Source: Glebionis coronaria
Taxonomy: Eukaryota; Streptophyta; Magnoliopsida; Asterales; Asteraceae
DNA: 64,000 nt
Assembly (NCBI GenBank): GCA_025667525.1
Contig: JANFOE010000055.1
Location: 620,001-684,000, forward strand
Reading direction: 5' to 3'
Both the position numbers and the translations under genes were made by a program. The notes beneath the pieces were generated by a model, which was given only the letters and a program-made list of their open reading frames with translations, was not told the DNA's origin and made no database searches. Shown in pieces: positions 10,778 through 22,129 of the stretch. Within the stretch, counting starts at the first letter, position 1; each line of letters begins with the position of its first letter.

Positions 10778-12439
10778 AGGCTCCAACTTGTGGATGACCC
10801 CCTGTCTCAGATTTTGGAAAAAAATTGTAATGCTTTTGATTATGAAATAAAAGTTAGTTTTGTTTTTGAAAAATCTCTGAGTACCACAATTAATTTCCAA
10901 GTTGTTCTTTTATTTATTTATTTTAAGTGTTTGTGGAAAGATTTTAAGAAAAAAAATATATCAGTTGGTTTGTTATTTTCACTGTTCACGTTTTATTTGT
11001 TCTTAGCAGGGTCGTATTGGATGCTTGTACTTGTTTCAGCTAGTACAACAACTCAAACATTCGAGGGTATGGATGTGTATCCTTGAGGTTTGCTCACTTT
11101 TCTTCCTTTTTCTTATTTTTTTTGTCCAAATGTTCGTGTGACTTTGAATTGGTTCAACTGCTGTTGTGATTTAATGACTTATGATGAGTTAGCATAATAT
11201 GTTTAAAACTTGTATTTGAAGTGCATTCAATTATTTTATGTGGTAAAACTTGTGGTTTGTGTGTTTAAAGTCATTAATCTTTTGAAAAATCTAATCCACT
11301 AGACAAAAGGGGTGTTTGGGAGAGCATTGCTCAGGGATGGGATCACCAGCCGACCACCTTGCTAAACTCTGCACACTTTGGTTTGGTTTAGATTAGTTCA
11401 TAGGTTGCTTGGGATTTGCAGGTTTTTACTGGTAGTCAAATTGGTTTGCCCTTGTGTTTTCTGTCATAATCAATAGGTTGTTGTTTACCCACTACCATAA
11501 GCCCGCTGTCCATAACTGCCATATGCTCTTGTGTGCGTGTGGGATTTTGTGTGCATGGTTTGTTTGTGATTTATGGTGTGCCTGCGGTTTCCAAACAGCA
11601 TAAAAAAACAACCAAAAAGTAAAAAGAGTGTGTTAGTTCATTTTTTGTTCATTATCATACAGTTGGAGCCTCGAATTATAGACTTGTGTTTTTTTTTGTT
11701 AGCTGTGTTTTAATTCAATGTTTATTGTTTCCCTTATGAGTATTTGAGTTTTTCATATAGTTGCTTTAGGTCTTTAATACGTTTGGATTTAAACAACTTA
11801 GATTTTAGGCTTGAATTTTGCATCCTTGTTCAATCTCTGAGGTAGAAGTGGCAATTTCAAATAATTTGTATGTGTTAGCAAGTTAATGTGTTTGATTTTG
11901 CTTGAATCTGGTGTTTATAGGTTTGTAGAATTGAAATTTATATTATCTTTGTTTTAAGCGATAGACACTTTAGCGTTGAATGTGCTGATTGTAGTTCACT
12001 TTCTGCCCATTTCAAAGACATAAACACCAGCAGGTTATAGTCTTTGTATAAAAGGTTTACATGCTAAAATTTGAAGATACTAATAGCTCTCTAGTAAGTT
12101 TTCATCCATTTTGCTAGAATCTAGTGTAACAGGTTATTAGATTGGCTTACTTGAATTCCACCATTTTGCACCAAATTATAAATAGGTACCCTACTGTTCA
12201 TGTGCTTATATGTTTGCAATTGCTGAATTTCATTCGATTTCTGCTTATTTTTCCTTCTTTGATTTCATGTGAAATGTGGAATTTCTTGTTATTTTGCTTT
12301 AAGTTCAGTTTATATGCATTCATTTTCATGCTTATAGTCGATTATCAACCATAGTAGCCAACTGCTACTTTGGCTGTCTGCTGATATAAAGATAGCAACA
12401 AACCAAGGCCTGCCAAAAAAAAGATAACAACCAATTGTA

Positions 12440-12519
12440 GCAGCAGAGTTTAGAACTCAGAACCTAGTGAAGTCATCAGACGCAGAACTACACTTCCTCG
12501 CCATCTGATCTATTGGCAG
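12440..12519 (-). other. tRNA-like module 1 in Athila 5' LTR
   Basis: On the minus strand an A-box-like AATAGATCAGATGGCGAGG is followed about 50 bp on by a degenerate B-box-like GGTTCTGAGTTC. It shares the ATAGANCAG start and a TTCTGCGTCTGA stretch with module 2 (15045-15131). The same module stands at 29333-29411 in the 3' LTR. It is not a functional tRNA. Confidence 0.45.
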
Positions 12520-12849
12520 TTTTTGTTTATATTTCTTTTCATTTTCTTTTCATATTTTGTTTAAGATTTAAGTTCTTTTGGATACCAAAGTTTTTCTAGG
12601 ATACAAGGGGACTCATCCCCACCATCCATCTCCATCTTATTCAAGGGCTGAGATTAAATCCCCAATTTACACAACTTTCTCCTTTCTTTCTCATAAAAAC
12701 ACACACCCGTTCTTTCACTTCTCTCTCTACCCCGATCTACTTTCTCTCTCTAAAATTTGAAGCGAACAATCACAACATCATCATGAATCCATCACAATCG
12801 ATTAATTAGATCGAACTTAACATGAATTCATATCAGGTTTGTATTCTTA

Positions 12850-13190
12850 TAATCTATGCTTATTTTTTTTAGCTTATTTGATTTTGAATAAGCTTATTAG
12901 TTTATTTTCATTAGCTTTGTTGAACGAAATATGCCGATTGATAGTTCTTATTTTGATCAATTTATTCTAATTAGCTTTTAATTAGGTGATTTATGTGAAT
13001 AAGCTTATTTGTTTGAATAAGATTTTTAACTAGATGAGAGTTATAAATAATCTTGAGAATTAGATAGGAGTTATGTGAATAAGCTTACAAATTACACGAG
13101 AGTTATGAATAAGCTAGCTTATTAGCTTAGGTTGACAAATCGTAAGGTATTTTATGTAAGTTGGATTAAGTTTGCTGATGTAGGCTGCAA
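12850..13190. repeat. AATAAGCTTATT-type words, left side of MULE-A
   Basis: AAGCTTATT, GAATAAGCTTA and AGCTTATT recur about ten times between the left terminal repeat and the first palindrome cluster. A matching cluster at 14440-14640 sits next to the right terminal repeat, so the arrangement is symmetric. Confidence 0.7.
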
Positions 13191-13194
13191 TAAG

Positions 13195-14395
13195 CTTGAT
13201 ATATCATGTATGATATATATATATCATATATGATATATCACCACTTTTCATATATGATAGATATATCATATATGATAACTGATGATATATCATATATGAT
13301 ATAACTATCATATATGATATATCAAATAAACCATAGGAAAAAACAGATTCTGTATGAGTATTTTTTAGAAAATCAATATAAACTCTTGAAACTTGTCTTC
13401 TATCATATATATGAGTAATTTATTTTGGTGTTAAAATGTTGCATAATATGTTCTTTTTATCTTTTATAAATGCAGTCAGACAGAGATGGTGCGATTGGCA
13501 GCTTTGGAGCAAAGCAGAGAGGGATGTTGATTATAACAAGAGGATGTGCATGGATATGTTTTAAGGATCAAGACGGAGTAGGCGTTGTTCATGAATTCAT
13601 CATCTGATAATCTGTTTTTTTTCCATTTTTTTGATTTTGTATAAATTGTTATCATATATGATATCAGAGGTATATCATATATGATTTTACATTAGGTTAC
13701 GTTCGGTTTGAATTATCATATATGATTCTGTTCAAAAGTACATTTTTATGTTATGAACAAGTGTTTGATTATTAATTGTGCATACTCTTTGTTGTAATCA
13801 TGAATTCATCAGATTCTTTATTTAATAAATCCAAGTTTTTCTTGAGTGTCATATATGATAGTGCATGATCATATACTCCGTATGACTTAATTTATAAAAA
13901 CCACCATGACATAATACCAAGAAAGTTAAATCATATTAACAAGATGTTGTACGAGATACCAATTGATTACAAAATCGTCCATATACTTCAAAACTCCATT
14001 AGGAGATTACAAGAAAAAACAAACAATAAACGTAAAAGAAAAATTCACGAGCTTATTCATTAAGCTTCTTGGCCTTTTGGATGCTTGTAATGTTCAACAC
14101 GCCTTGTAAACAACCTTCTCTACACAAAAAAGAAGATTTAATTCAATTTTCAAGCACATAATCATATATGATATATTTGATCATATATGATATTTAGCTT
14201 ATATCATATATGATATAGCATATCATATATGATACTTCATTAGCAAGTCATACTAAATATGTTCAGCCAGATTAATCCATTAAAAAAAGAGTTAACTCAA
14301 TTTTCAACCACATTATCATATATGATATATCTCATCATATATGATATTTTAGCTTATATCATATATGATATAGTATATCATATATGATACTTCAC
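13195..14395. repeat. ATCATATATGAT palindromes in MULE-A
   Basis: The self-complementary 12-mer ATCATATATGAT, often extended as TATCATATATGATA, occurs in clusters at 13205-13330, 13650-13710, 13848, 14160-14235 and 14310-14390, at least 15 copies or near copies. The clusters flank the small exon-like relic and are bordered on both sides by AATAAGC words. Confidence 0.85.
13475..13605 (+). pseudogene. Possible relic of MULE transposase C-terminal zinc-knuckle exon
   Basis: A splice-like acceptor (AATGCAG at 13470-13476) precedes a short open stretch encoding GRDVDYNKRMC. At the DNA level 'ATTATAACAAGAGGATGTGCATGG' parallels, with mismatches, the MULE-B stretch coding for GGNDHNKRTC (C-terminal zinc knuckle). 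It lies in the orientation expected if MULE-A is an inverted, internally deleted relative of MULE-B. The match is short, so this is tentative. Confidence 0.4.
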
Positions 14396-14439
14396 AAACA
14401 GGTTACACTAAATATGTTCAGCGAGATTAAGCTAAAAAA

Positions 14440-14640
14440 CCTTATAATTCATGAAAATAAGCTAATAAGTTAGCTTATAATTCATCATAATAAAGGTGAT
14501 GATTATCAATAAGCTTATTCACATTAAGCATCAAGTTACCTTATCATTTGACATGTTAAATTCATGTAACTTATCAAATAAGCTATAAAAAATAAGATGA
14601 GTTATAAGCTTATTCAGATCGAATAAGCTAAAAAAGATGA
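14440..14640. repeat. AATAAGC words, right side of MULE-A
   Basis: AATAAGCTAATAAG, CAATAAGCTTATTC and CTTATTC...GAATAAGC recur next to the right terminal repeat, mirroring the left cluster at 12850-13190. Confidence 0.65.
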
Positions 14641-14746
14641 ATCGAAACAGATCGAATGAACTTTACCTTATTTATGAAGAGGATGATCGATTTGTGATGG
14701 TGATGATCGATGGATTTGATGTTTGTGTTGATAAATTAAGATGTAA

Positions 14747-14747
<1 letters not shown>

Positions 14748-14781
<34 letters not shown>
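14748..14781. repeat. (GT)n microsatellite in MULE-A
   Basis: About 15 GT dinucleotide units lie in a row between the right AATAAGC cluster and the right terminal repeat. No further role is evident. Confidence 0.9.
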
Positions 14782-14782
<1 letters not shown>

Positions 14783-15044
14783 ATGTGTGTTTTAAAGAGA
14801 AGAAGAAGAAGAAATCGATCCCAGATTTGTGAGAGTGGTAGGTGGTGTTAGTGGGAGGGGTAAAATGACGAAACTACCCCTCCGCTTTTTTTTTTGTTTT
14901 TAATATGAGTTGTTGGATGAGATGAGATGGACGGTCCAGATTTGTCCCCTTGTATCCAAAGGATACAAGGTATCTTAAATAACCGGACTCTTTGTTTAAT
15001 TGTATGTCAACAACTGATAATAATAGAAAAAAAAGAATATAGAA

Positions 15045-15131
15045 AGTGACTGCAGTGGGTTTCAAACCCTTGACCTGAACACTAATATAAGACGCAACAC
15101 CCTTCTCATCTACCATCTGGTCTATTAAACC
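15045..15131 (-). other. tRNA-like module 2 in Athila 5' LTR
   Basis: Minus strand: A-box-like AATAGACCAGATGGTAGATG, then TTGCGTCTTA, then B-box-like GGGTTTGAAACCC. It is related to module 1 and followed on the plus strand by the same T-rich tail (CTTTTGTTTTATATTTTG). The 3' LTR copy is at about 29508-29585. Confidence 0.5.
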
Positions 15132-15236
15132 TTTTGTTTTATATTTTGTGTTCCTTTCTTCTTATACGCTTGTTAATTACGTTTTGCTTTTCTTTATTAA
15201 ATTTTTGGAGTTAAATAATCTGTTTTCAAAAAAAGA

Positions 15237-15323
15237 GGTCATTAAGGGGACTTGAACCCCTAACCTTTCAGTTAAGTGCCTACGCCTCAGCAATCTCAGA
15301 AATTACCAACTGCTCTATGGCAC
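15237..15323 (-). other. tRNA-like module 3 with T-loop and Pol III-like terminator
   Basis: An 87-nt block on the minus strand starts GTGCCATAGAGCAGTTGG and ends in a perfect T-arm, AGGGG-TTCAAGT-CCCCT. The B box is GGTTCAAGTCC here and the fully canonical GGTTCGAGTCC in the 3' LTR copy (29690-29776). Seven T follow six bases later on that strand (15228-15234), a plausible RNA polymerase III terminator. The acceptor stem does not pair (GTGCCAT against AATGACC), so it is not a normal tRNA but a tRNA-derived, SINE-head-like sequence. Confidence 0.6.
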
Positions 15324-16089
15324 TTTTTGTTTGCTTCTCCTTTTATTTTCTTTTTATAAGGTATATTTTTTATATTTCGTTTTAGCTTATAAGATCATTT
15401 AAGCTTATTGGCGGCTTATATATAGCTTAATTTTGCAAATTATATTTTTCTTGTAAACTTTGCCTCATTGGCTATCTTCTGTAATTTTTTAGGATCTTTA
15501 TAAAATCGTTGATTATTTTTTATACATTTTTTAGATTAAATTCGTTTTTAATTCATAAATAAATATTTAAAAGTAAAAAAAAAGTAAAAATCTTTTTTTC
15601 TAAAATTTTCTTTTTTTCATTTAGGACGTAGGAAAAATAAGTTTGATTTTGTAGAGTTTAAATTTGATAATTTTTCTAAAGTGTCGCGTTTCTACGTTCG
15701 TTATTACTTTCGTATGCTTTCGTTATTTGGATTTTTAGCCCATTTTGTTTTAAAATTAGTTTTCATTTTTCTTTTTAAGTTTATTAAATTTGTTTTTAAT
15801 TAAGTTTTCAAAAATTTTAATTTAGTCGATTTTTCGTTGCGTTTTACGTTTTACGCGTTTTACGTCGTACGTTGTTTTTAGCATAATCTGTCTTCCGTTT
15901 TCTTTTATCCTTGTTCAATAATATTAATCACAAACTTTTCTCAAATCTTAACACAAATAACACACTAGCCTCCTTGAGAACGATCCCACACAAAGGGTCA
16001 TAAGTGTTTACGTTTTCCTAAACGTACGCTTAATACTTACCGCTTTTACCTCGTTTTCCTAAACGAGTGTGAATACACAACCATCAAAA

Positions 16090-16107
16090 TGGCGCCGCTG
16101 CCGGGGA
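16090..16107 (+). other. Athila primer-binding site
   Basis: TGGCGCCGCTGCCGGGGA starts three bases after the LTR end. Plant Athila/Tat elements typically carry a near-identical site; one base differs from the common version with TTGCC. This site decides element orientation (+). The primer is usually ascribed to tRNA-Asp, which is family knowledge, not shown here. Confidence 0.85.
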
Positions 16108-16837
16108 GGCGTGTTGTGTTTTGATTTGAACAATTGTTGCTTTTATATAGCCATAATAGCTAATTGTATTAGTAGCACTCTACTAATACGTATTATTGGT
16201 TTTTCGTGTTTTGTGTGAATACTATTACTATATTGTATACGTAGAACCATAAATTCACAAGTACTCCAAATACGTGAGAAATCACAACCTTGACTTGGGA
16301 GGTCATTACCCAATCATTGTATTCGAATCTCAAATCAAAGAAAAAGGCAAAAATAGATAAATACTTTTGTGAAGCTCGATTTTGAAAAATACAAACTATA
16401 AGGTGGGTATAAGGCGGATATTATAAAATATATCCTAAGGAAAAAGGCTCTTAAGTGCTTCGCGCCGCCTAGTTTCCCCGCTTGCTTGTGAGTATTTGAT
16501 TTTGAGAGCTAATCGAGGGTTTTGCCGCCCAAAGTATTACTAAGTATCATATATATTTTCTTGGTTTCATTTGATTAAACCCTCTTGAACGTTTTGGTGT
16601 TCCACCAACGTTCTAAAGTCATCAAAGGCGTTCACTTCACGTGATCGTTTTCATTCCTTGAGGCTTCTTTAATCAAGAGATTTGATTAAGGAGGAGATTT
16701 GTAGATTTTGGTCTACTTAATACAATCACAAAAATCCCAAAAAAAGTAAAAACAATCAAAAACCACAAAAAAATTGAAAAAGTAAAAAACACCAAAAAGA
16801 ATCTTCTTTGCTCACCCTCTCGTTGTACGTGACGTCT
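16108..16837 (+). other. Athila leader before gag
   Basis: About 730 bp between primer-binding site and gag ATG. A long minus-strand frame overlapping the end of it (16673-17134) is antisense to gag and looks fortuitous. No protein or repeat is recognised here. Confidence 0.6.
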
Positions 16838-18208
16838 ATGCAAACTCGCTCCAAAGCAAGACGTGCACGTAAACGTCGTCAAAAGGAAGGAAACCAAACA
16901 TCTTCTAGTGAAGAATCTCCCTTTGTCTAACCCATCGTAGAACAAGAAGCACCCATGGCTAATCGTACTATGATGGAGTTGCTTCAAGCACCCACCGAGG
17001 GTTATGGGGAAGTGATTGTGATTCCCGCTATCCTTGTGGAGAAGTTTGAGGTTAAGACGGGTTTGTTGTCCATGATTCAAAACAACAAGTTTCGTGGTGA
17101 CGAAAAGGACAACCCTCATAACCACATTCGCCAATTTAATCGTCTTACCGCCACTTGCAAGTTTAAGGACGTCTCTAACGACTCGATTAAGATGATGCTT
17201 TTTCCGTATTCCTTAGCGGGGCCCGCAAAAATTTGGTTAGAGAAAGAGCCACCCAATTCTATATTGACGTGGAAGGATCATGTTTCAAAGTTCGTGAACC
17301 AATTTTTTCCGCCCTCTAAGACTACGCATTTGAAAAACGAGATTTCAATGTTTTCACAAGAGTATAATGAGAGTTTTTCAACGGCTTGGAATAGGTTTAA
17401 GGAAATGTTGCACGAATGTCCTCATCATGGTTTTTCCGACTTGCATCAAATTGACACGTTTTACAATGGCTTGAACGATCATGAGCGTGATTATCTTAAT
17501 GCCGCCGCGGGTGGTAATTTTTTGTGTAAGACAGTCGAGGAAGCATTGTTAATCATTGAGAATAGGTCTAAGGTTTATAGTCCTCGTAGCACGTCGAGTG
17601 TTCGTAAGACTTCGTCTTCACCTTCGCCTTCATTGTCACATACCATTGATGCTTTCCAAATCGAGGCTAATTTGGAAAACAAGATTTTTGATAAGCTTAA
17701 AGGATTGTTAATTGAGTTTAAAGTTGGTGAACAACCCACTCCCGCTACGGCTAAAGCGGTTGAGGTTTCTTGTATGTATTGTGGTGGAGCTCACGATTAC
17801 TCCGAGTGCATTACCAACGGTGGTAACACTTCGAGTGCCTACGCGGCCGCGGGAACTTATAACCAAAACGGTCAAGTTACCCGCACTAATCAATTGACTC
17901 CACCGGGTTTTCCACCAAATCAAAATGCTAACAATTATCGAAACAACCAAGTTGGTTATCAAAACAATCAAAGAAACAATTACAAGGGTAATAACAACTA
18001 TGGGAACCAAGGGAGTAGTAGCCAATTGCAAAATCAAAACCAAAACCGTAATTTTCAAAACACAAGTCAAGGTCTTCAAAATGTTTACACTAAAGAACTT
18101 CTAATGGACTTTTTGAATTACGCTACAGCAAATGATAAGATTTTGGAGAACATTCAAGAGCAATTGGCTAGTCAAGCTAGGGAAACGGCTAAAAACACAA
18201 AGAGTTAG
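16838..18208 (+). pseudogene. Athila Gag (broken)
   Basis: The natural start is probably ATG 16838 (MQTRSKARRARKRRQKEG, a basic N-terminus), but TAA at 16928-16930 stops it. The same frame reopens at ATG 16955 for 417 codons. The retrotransposon Gag domain covers residues ~60-200 of that frame ('NHIRQFNRL', 'FPYSLAGPAKIWL', 'LHECPHHGFSDLHQIDTFYN', 'LNAAAGGNFL'). A zinc knuckle CMYCGGAHDYSEC (C-x2-C-x3-H-x4-C) lies at ~272-284, followed by a long Asn/Gln-rich linker. At about 18190 a frameshift puts the continuation ('ELANFVKENVNMRNE') into the next frame. It would form the capsid and bind RNA. Confidence 0.85.
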
Positions 18209-19688
18209 CTAATTTTGTTAAGGAAAATGTTAACATGAGAAATGAGTTGAAAAATGATTTTGCTAATCAAATTAGAGGTCAAAACAATAAAATTGAGCAA
18301 AGTCATGCTAGGCTTAAACAAAGGATAGACCAAAAAGCCGGTAGTCAAGATGTTAAGCTTAATGCTATTTTGGAAGCGGTCATGGGGAACAAAGCCTCTA
18401 CTTCGGGTAGTCTACCTAGTAACACCATATCAAACCCGAAGGGAGAGATGAAAGTGATTACCACACGAAGTGGTAAGTCACTTAAGGAACCGACTCCTCA
18501 ACCAATTGCTCCAACGGTGGAGGAAATTGAGGAAGAACCCGAGGTGGTGGTCGAAAAGGAGCATATCTTAAGCCCACAAAGTACCGCTCATGCCACACCT
18601 ACGGTTGACCCATTACCAACATTGGAACCCGAGATTCCAAAGGCTATGCCTATGCCCCAACCCACACCACCCTTACCTTACCCATCGAGACTTAGGAAGG
18701 AGAAACGAAAAGAGCACGACAATTATCAATTTTAGCTTTTTATGAAAATGTTTCATGATTTGCACTTTAATGTGAGTTTCGCCGATGCTTTGGTCATGAT
18801 GCCTCGATTTGCCGCTAACTTTAAGAGTATGTTGAACAACAAGGAGAAATTGCACCAATTTTCTAGTTGTTCATCGGTTTATCTTAATCGCATACCTCAA
18901 AAAGTCGGTGATCCCGGTAAATTTTTGATCCCTTGTGCAATCCAAGATATAGAAGAATGCTATGCCTTGGCCGATCTTGGTGCTAGCATTAACTTGATGC
19001 CACTTGCAATCTTCGAGTCGCTCAATCTTCCTAATCTTACTCCTTCACTAATGTCAATCGAGTTGGCCGACCATTCCACGATTCGCGCATGTGGATTGGC
19101 GGAAGACGTTTTTGTGAAAGTGGGAAAGTTCTACTATCCCGTAGACTTTATCGTTGTCGATATTCCCACGGATCCTCAAGTTCCTCTCATTTTAGGTCGT
19201 TCGTTTTTAGATACATCTATGGCTTTGATCGATGTTCATGCTAGAAAGATCACCTTATGTTTCAACGACGAGGAACTTGTTATAAACGCAACTCAAAATT
19301 CTCAACTTTCTCATGTTTATTCCGTTGCTACCATAAACCTCGTTGATATGATCGACGTTGTTTGCGAGGAATTTTCACAAGAAGTTCTAGGGTTTGGTGA
19401 TGTTGAAAATAGTGGCAATCCCACTATGCTTGATCCCATTCTTGCTAATTTGACACCAACCTTCACTCCATTTGATGGTGGTGGTTTTACGTTGGAAGAA
19501 TTCGATGTTCCACGTACTTTTTTTTTTTTTTTTAGAACGGCAATTTTTACAACTCACACAACTATCTCACAATTTCTATCTCACATGTCTCCACCGAGAC
19601 TTGTAACGAAGACCTCGACAACGATGAGGACTTCTCGATTATCAAGGATTTTCTTAATGATTTCCCATTTCCTCCACCCTAGGAGGTT
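18209..19688 (+). pseudogene. Athila Gag C-terminus and aspartic protease (broken)
   Basis: The frame opened by the shift at ~18190 runs through a Lys/Glu-rich and Pro-rich linker to TAG at 18733-18735, then continues in the same frame from 18742. The protease follows: the catalytic motif is ALADLGASINLM (DxGA, about 18965-19000), with the flap and 'VPLILGRSFLDTS' further on, as in pepsin-like retroviral proteases that cut Gag-Pol. A run of 17 T at 19518-19534 marks a frame change, probably slippage. Beyond it the colinear reading lies in the frame used by reverse transcriptase ('NEDLDNDEDFSIIKDFLNDF'), with a stop (TAG) at 19681-19683 before it. Confidence 0.85.
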
Positions 19689-21495
19689 ATGAGTATCGAG
19701 CCCAAATCTTCACTTGAGGAACCACCTATCCTCGAGTTGAAAGATTTACCTCCTCATCTCGAATATGTCTATTTGGAGGAGGGCGACAAGTTGCCGGTTA
19801 TTATTGCGAAGGAACTTTCGAATGATGAAAAAACCGCACTTGTCGATGTTCTAAAGGATCACAAAGGGGCAATTGCGTGGAAGTTATCCTACATTAAGGG
19901 GATCGATCCCAAATTTTGTACCCACAAAATCTTAATGGAGGAGGATTACAAGCCCGCAATCCAATGTCAAAGGAGGGTGAACCCCAAAATTCACGACGTC
20001 ATCAAAAAGGAGGTCCTAAAACTCCTTGACGCGGGAATGATTTACCCTATTTCCGATAGCCCTTGGGTGAGTCCTATCCATTGTGTCCCTAAAAAGGGAG
20101 GAATGACCGTTGTGCCAAACGATGCCAACGAGTTAATTCCCACTAGACTCGTAACCGGATGGAGAGTGTGCATTGACTATCGAAAGTTGAATGAAGCCAC
20201 TCGAAAAGACCATTTTCCCTTGCCTTCATGGACCAAATGTTGGAGCGTCTTGCGGGAAACGATTTCTATTGCTTTTTAGATGGTTTTTCCGGTTACTTCC
20301 AAATCCCCATCGATCCTCCTGATCAAGAAAAAACTACGTTTACGTGTCCATATGGAACGTTTGCCTATCGTAGAATGCCATTCGGACTTTGTAATGCACC
20401 GGGAACCTTTCAAAGGTGCATGATGGCTATTTTTCATGACATGATTGAGAAGACGATGGAAGTCTTCATGGATGACTTTTCCGTGTTTGGTAATTCGTTC
20501 ACTTCGTGTTTGTCGAATCTTGAGAGAATGTTGAAACGTTGTGAGGAAACCAACCTTGTGCTCAATTGGGAAAAGTGTCATTTTATGGTTAAAAGTGGAA
20601 TCGTCTTAGGGCACAAGGTCTCGAAAGCGGGGATTGAGGTAGATCAAGCTAAAGTAGACGTCATCGCCAAATTACCTCATCCCAAAACCGTTAAGGGAGT
20701 TAGGAGTTTCCTAGGCCACGCGGGCTTTTATCGTCGATTCATCAAGGATTTTTCAAAGATGTCTCGACCCATTACACATCTTCTTGAAAAAGAGGCACGT
20801 TTTGTCTTTGACGAAGATTGTGTACGAGCCTTTGGAATCCTTAAGAGGAAACTAACCGAAGCTCCCATTCTTGTTGCTCCCAATTGGAACCTCCCCTTTG
20901 AGCTCATGTGTGATGCTAGTGACTATGCTATTGGGGCCGTTTTGGGGCAACGTCATGATAAGGACTTCTTTCCTATTCACTATGCTAGCAAGACGATGAC
21001 CGAGGCTCAACTAAAATACACTACAGCGGAGAAGGAATTCCTTGCCGTGGTGTATGCATTTGAGAAATTTCGACCTTATCTCGTCTTGACGAAATGCATA
21101 GTGTATACGGATCATTCGGCTATCAAGTATCTCATGGCTAAACAAGATGCGAAGCCGAGATTACTTCGTTAGATTCTCCTCCTTCAAGAATTTGACTACA
21201 AAATCGTTGACAAAAAAGGAGCCGAGAATCTAGCGGCCGATCATCTTTCTCGTTTAGAAGATCCTCACCAAAGTGTTTACGAGCCCAAGGAAATCACCGA
21301 AACATTTCCACTCGAAACACTTGGTGTAGTGAATTCTAAGCTTGATTCTTCTACCCCATGGTTTGCGGACATCGCAAATTACCATGCGGGCAACTTCATC
21401 ATCAAGGGTATGATGACTCAAGAAAAACGAAAATTCTTTCGTGACGTCAAGTTCTACTTTTGGAACGACCCTTACTTGTTTCGAACTTGTGCGGA
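19689..21495 (+). pseudogene. Athila reverse transcriptase and RNase H (broken)
   Basis: The connector and reverse transcriptase start in one frame (19689-20279: 'VVEVLKDHKGAIAW'-like sequence, 'SPWVSPIHCVPKKGG', 'WRVCIDYRKLNEAT') and continue in another from 20228 after a frameshift near 20225. The catalytic box is FMDDFSVFG (about 20468-20495), with Phe-Met in place of the usual Tyr-Val, as is common in Athila. RNase H follows from ~20900 ('LMCDASDYAIGAVLGQR', 'TTAEKEFLAVV', 'VYTDHSAIKYL'). A TAG at 21170-21172 interrupts '[12 protein letters not shown]' where relatives have Trp. The reading continues to 'LFRTCAD', where a solo LTR is inserted. It would copy RNA into DNA. Confidence 0.88.
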
Positions 21496-22129
21496 TATTC
21501 AGAGATTTTACTAGTTGAAAAAGTTCGTTTTCTCGGTGTCTAATCGAATTGATTTCCGGTTAAATGTGTGACTCAATTGTTTTTGGTTAAGAAAAAGGGA
21601 AGTTGATTATCTATAACTAATTAAAAAGTAAATGCGAAAAGTATTTAAAAACAAACTAAAGACAAGTACAAATAATAAAAGTAAAACAAGGTGAATATTA
21701 AAAACTAAAAGTTAAAACGATATTAAAACTAATAGTAAAACAAATAATAAAACGTAATTTAAAGAGAAACAATTAATAAAAATAAAACTAAACGAAGAAA
21801 TTAACTATCGACTCGAAAATAAAGTTTACTTAATAAAAAAAGAGAGAATAAAATTAAAATGGTACTTTAAAGCTAAACGAGGCAAAACCTAAAGCGGGTA
21901 CTAAATAAAAGATAAAACTTGAACTTTACGAAAAAATATTAATTTTAAAATTAGACGAAAAATATAACTAAAAATACGTAACTTTCATAATAAAAATCGG
22001 AACAACTTTCAGATAAAACTAAACGATCACGGACAAAAACAATAAATAAACAAGCTAGCATACAGCTAGCTCAAGCTAGCAACCTGCTAGCTCAAATTGG
22101 CGGCAAAAATAAGTATGCATGCATGCATA

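Larger units (their letters stand above)
12565..14990 (+). mobile_element. MULE-A: non-autonomous Mutator-like element, 2426 bp
   Basis: The Athila 3' LTR shows the empty site (TACTTTGTTTAATTG). Here the site is split and TTTGTTTAA is duplicated exactly (12556-12564; 14991-14999), the 9 bp typical of Mutator. The ends form imperfect inverted repeats that share GGATACAAGGGGAC and TTTAAG...GGATACC. The left end matches the right end of MULE-B (62364 read backward) over at least 90 bp. Inside are AATAAGCTTATT-type words near both ends, ATCATATATGAT palindromes further in, a GT microsatellite and a short relic of the transposase. No long frame exists, so mobility would depend on an autonomous relative such as MULE-B's family. 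Confidence 0.88.
9626..16086 (+). repeat. Athila 5' LTR (interrupted by MULE-A)
   Basis: Starts TGATGAGACTGTAG and ends ACACAACCATCA. Its length is 6461 bp, or about 4026 bp without MULE-A, closely matching the 3' LTR. Short frames within it (for example at 10305-10613 and 10790-11086) recur at equivalent positions in the 3' LTR but show no recognisable protein and look fortuitous. It includes a TATA box and three tRNA-like modules. Confidence 0.9.

Noticed and set aside
10305..11086. Frames of about 100 codons conserved in both Athila LTRs
   Set aside because: Conservation is expected because the LTRs are copies of each other; no domain is recognisable.
13195..14395. CRISPR-like array made of ATCATATATGAT repeats
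   Set aside because: Spacing is irregular, the words are palindromic and short, and this is eukaryotic transposon DNA.
15237..15323. A functional tRNA gene
   Set aside because: The T-arm and B box are good, but the acceptor stem does not pair and no clear anticodon arm forms; described as tRNA-like instead.
16673..17134. 153-codon minus-strand frame
   Set aside because: Antisense to the Athila leader and gag, with no motif.
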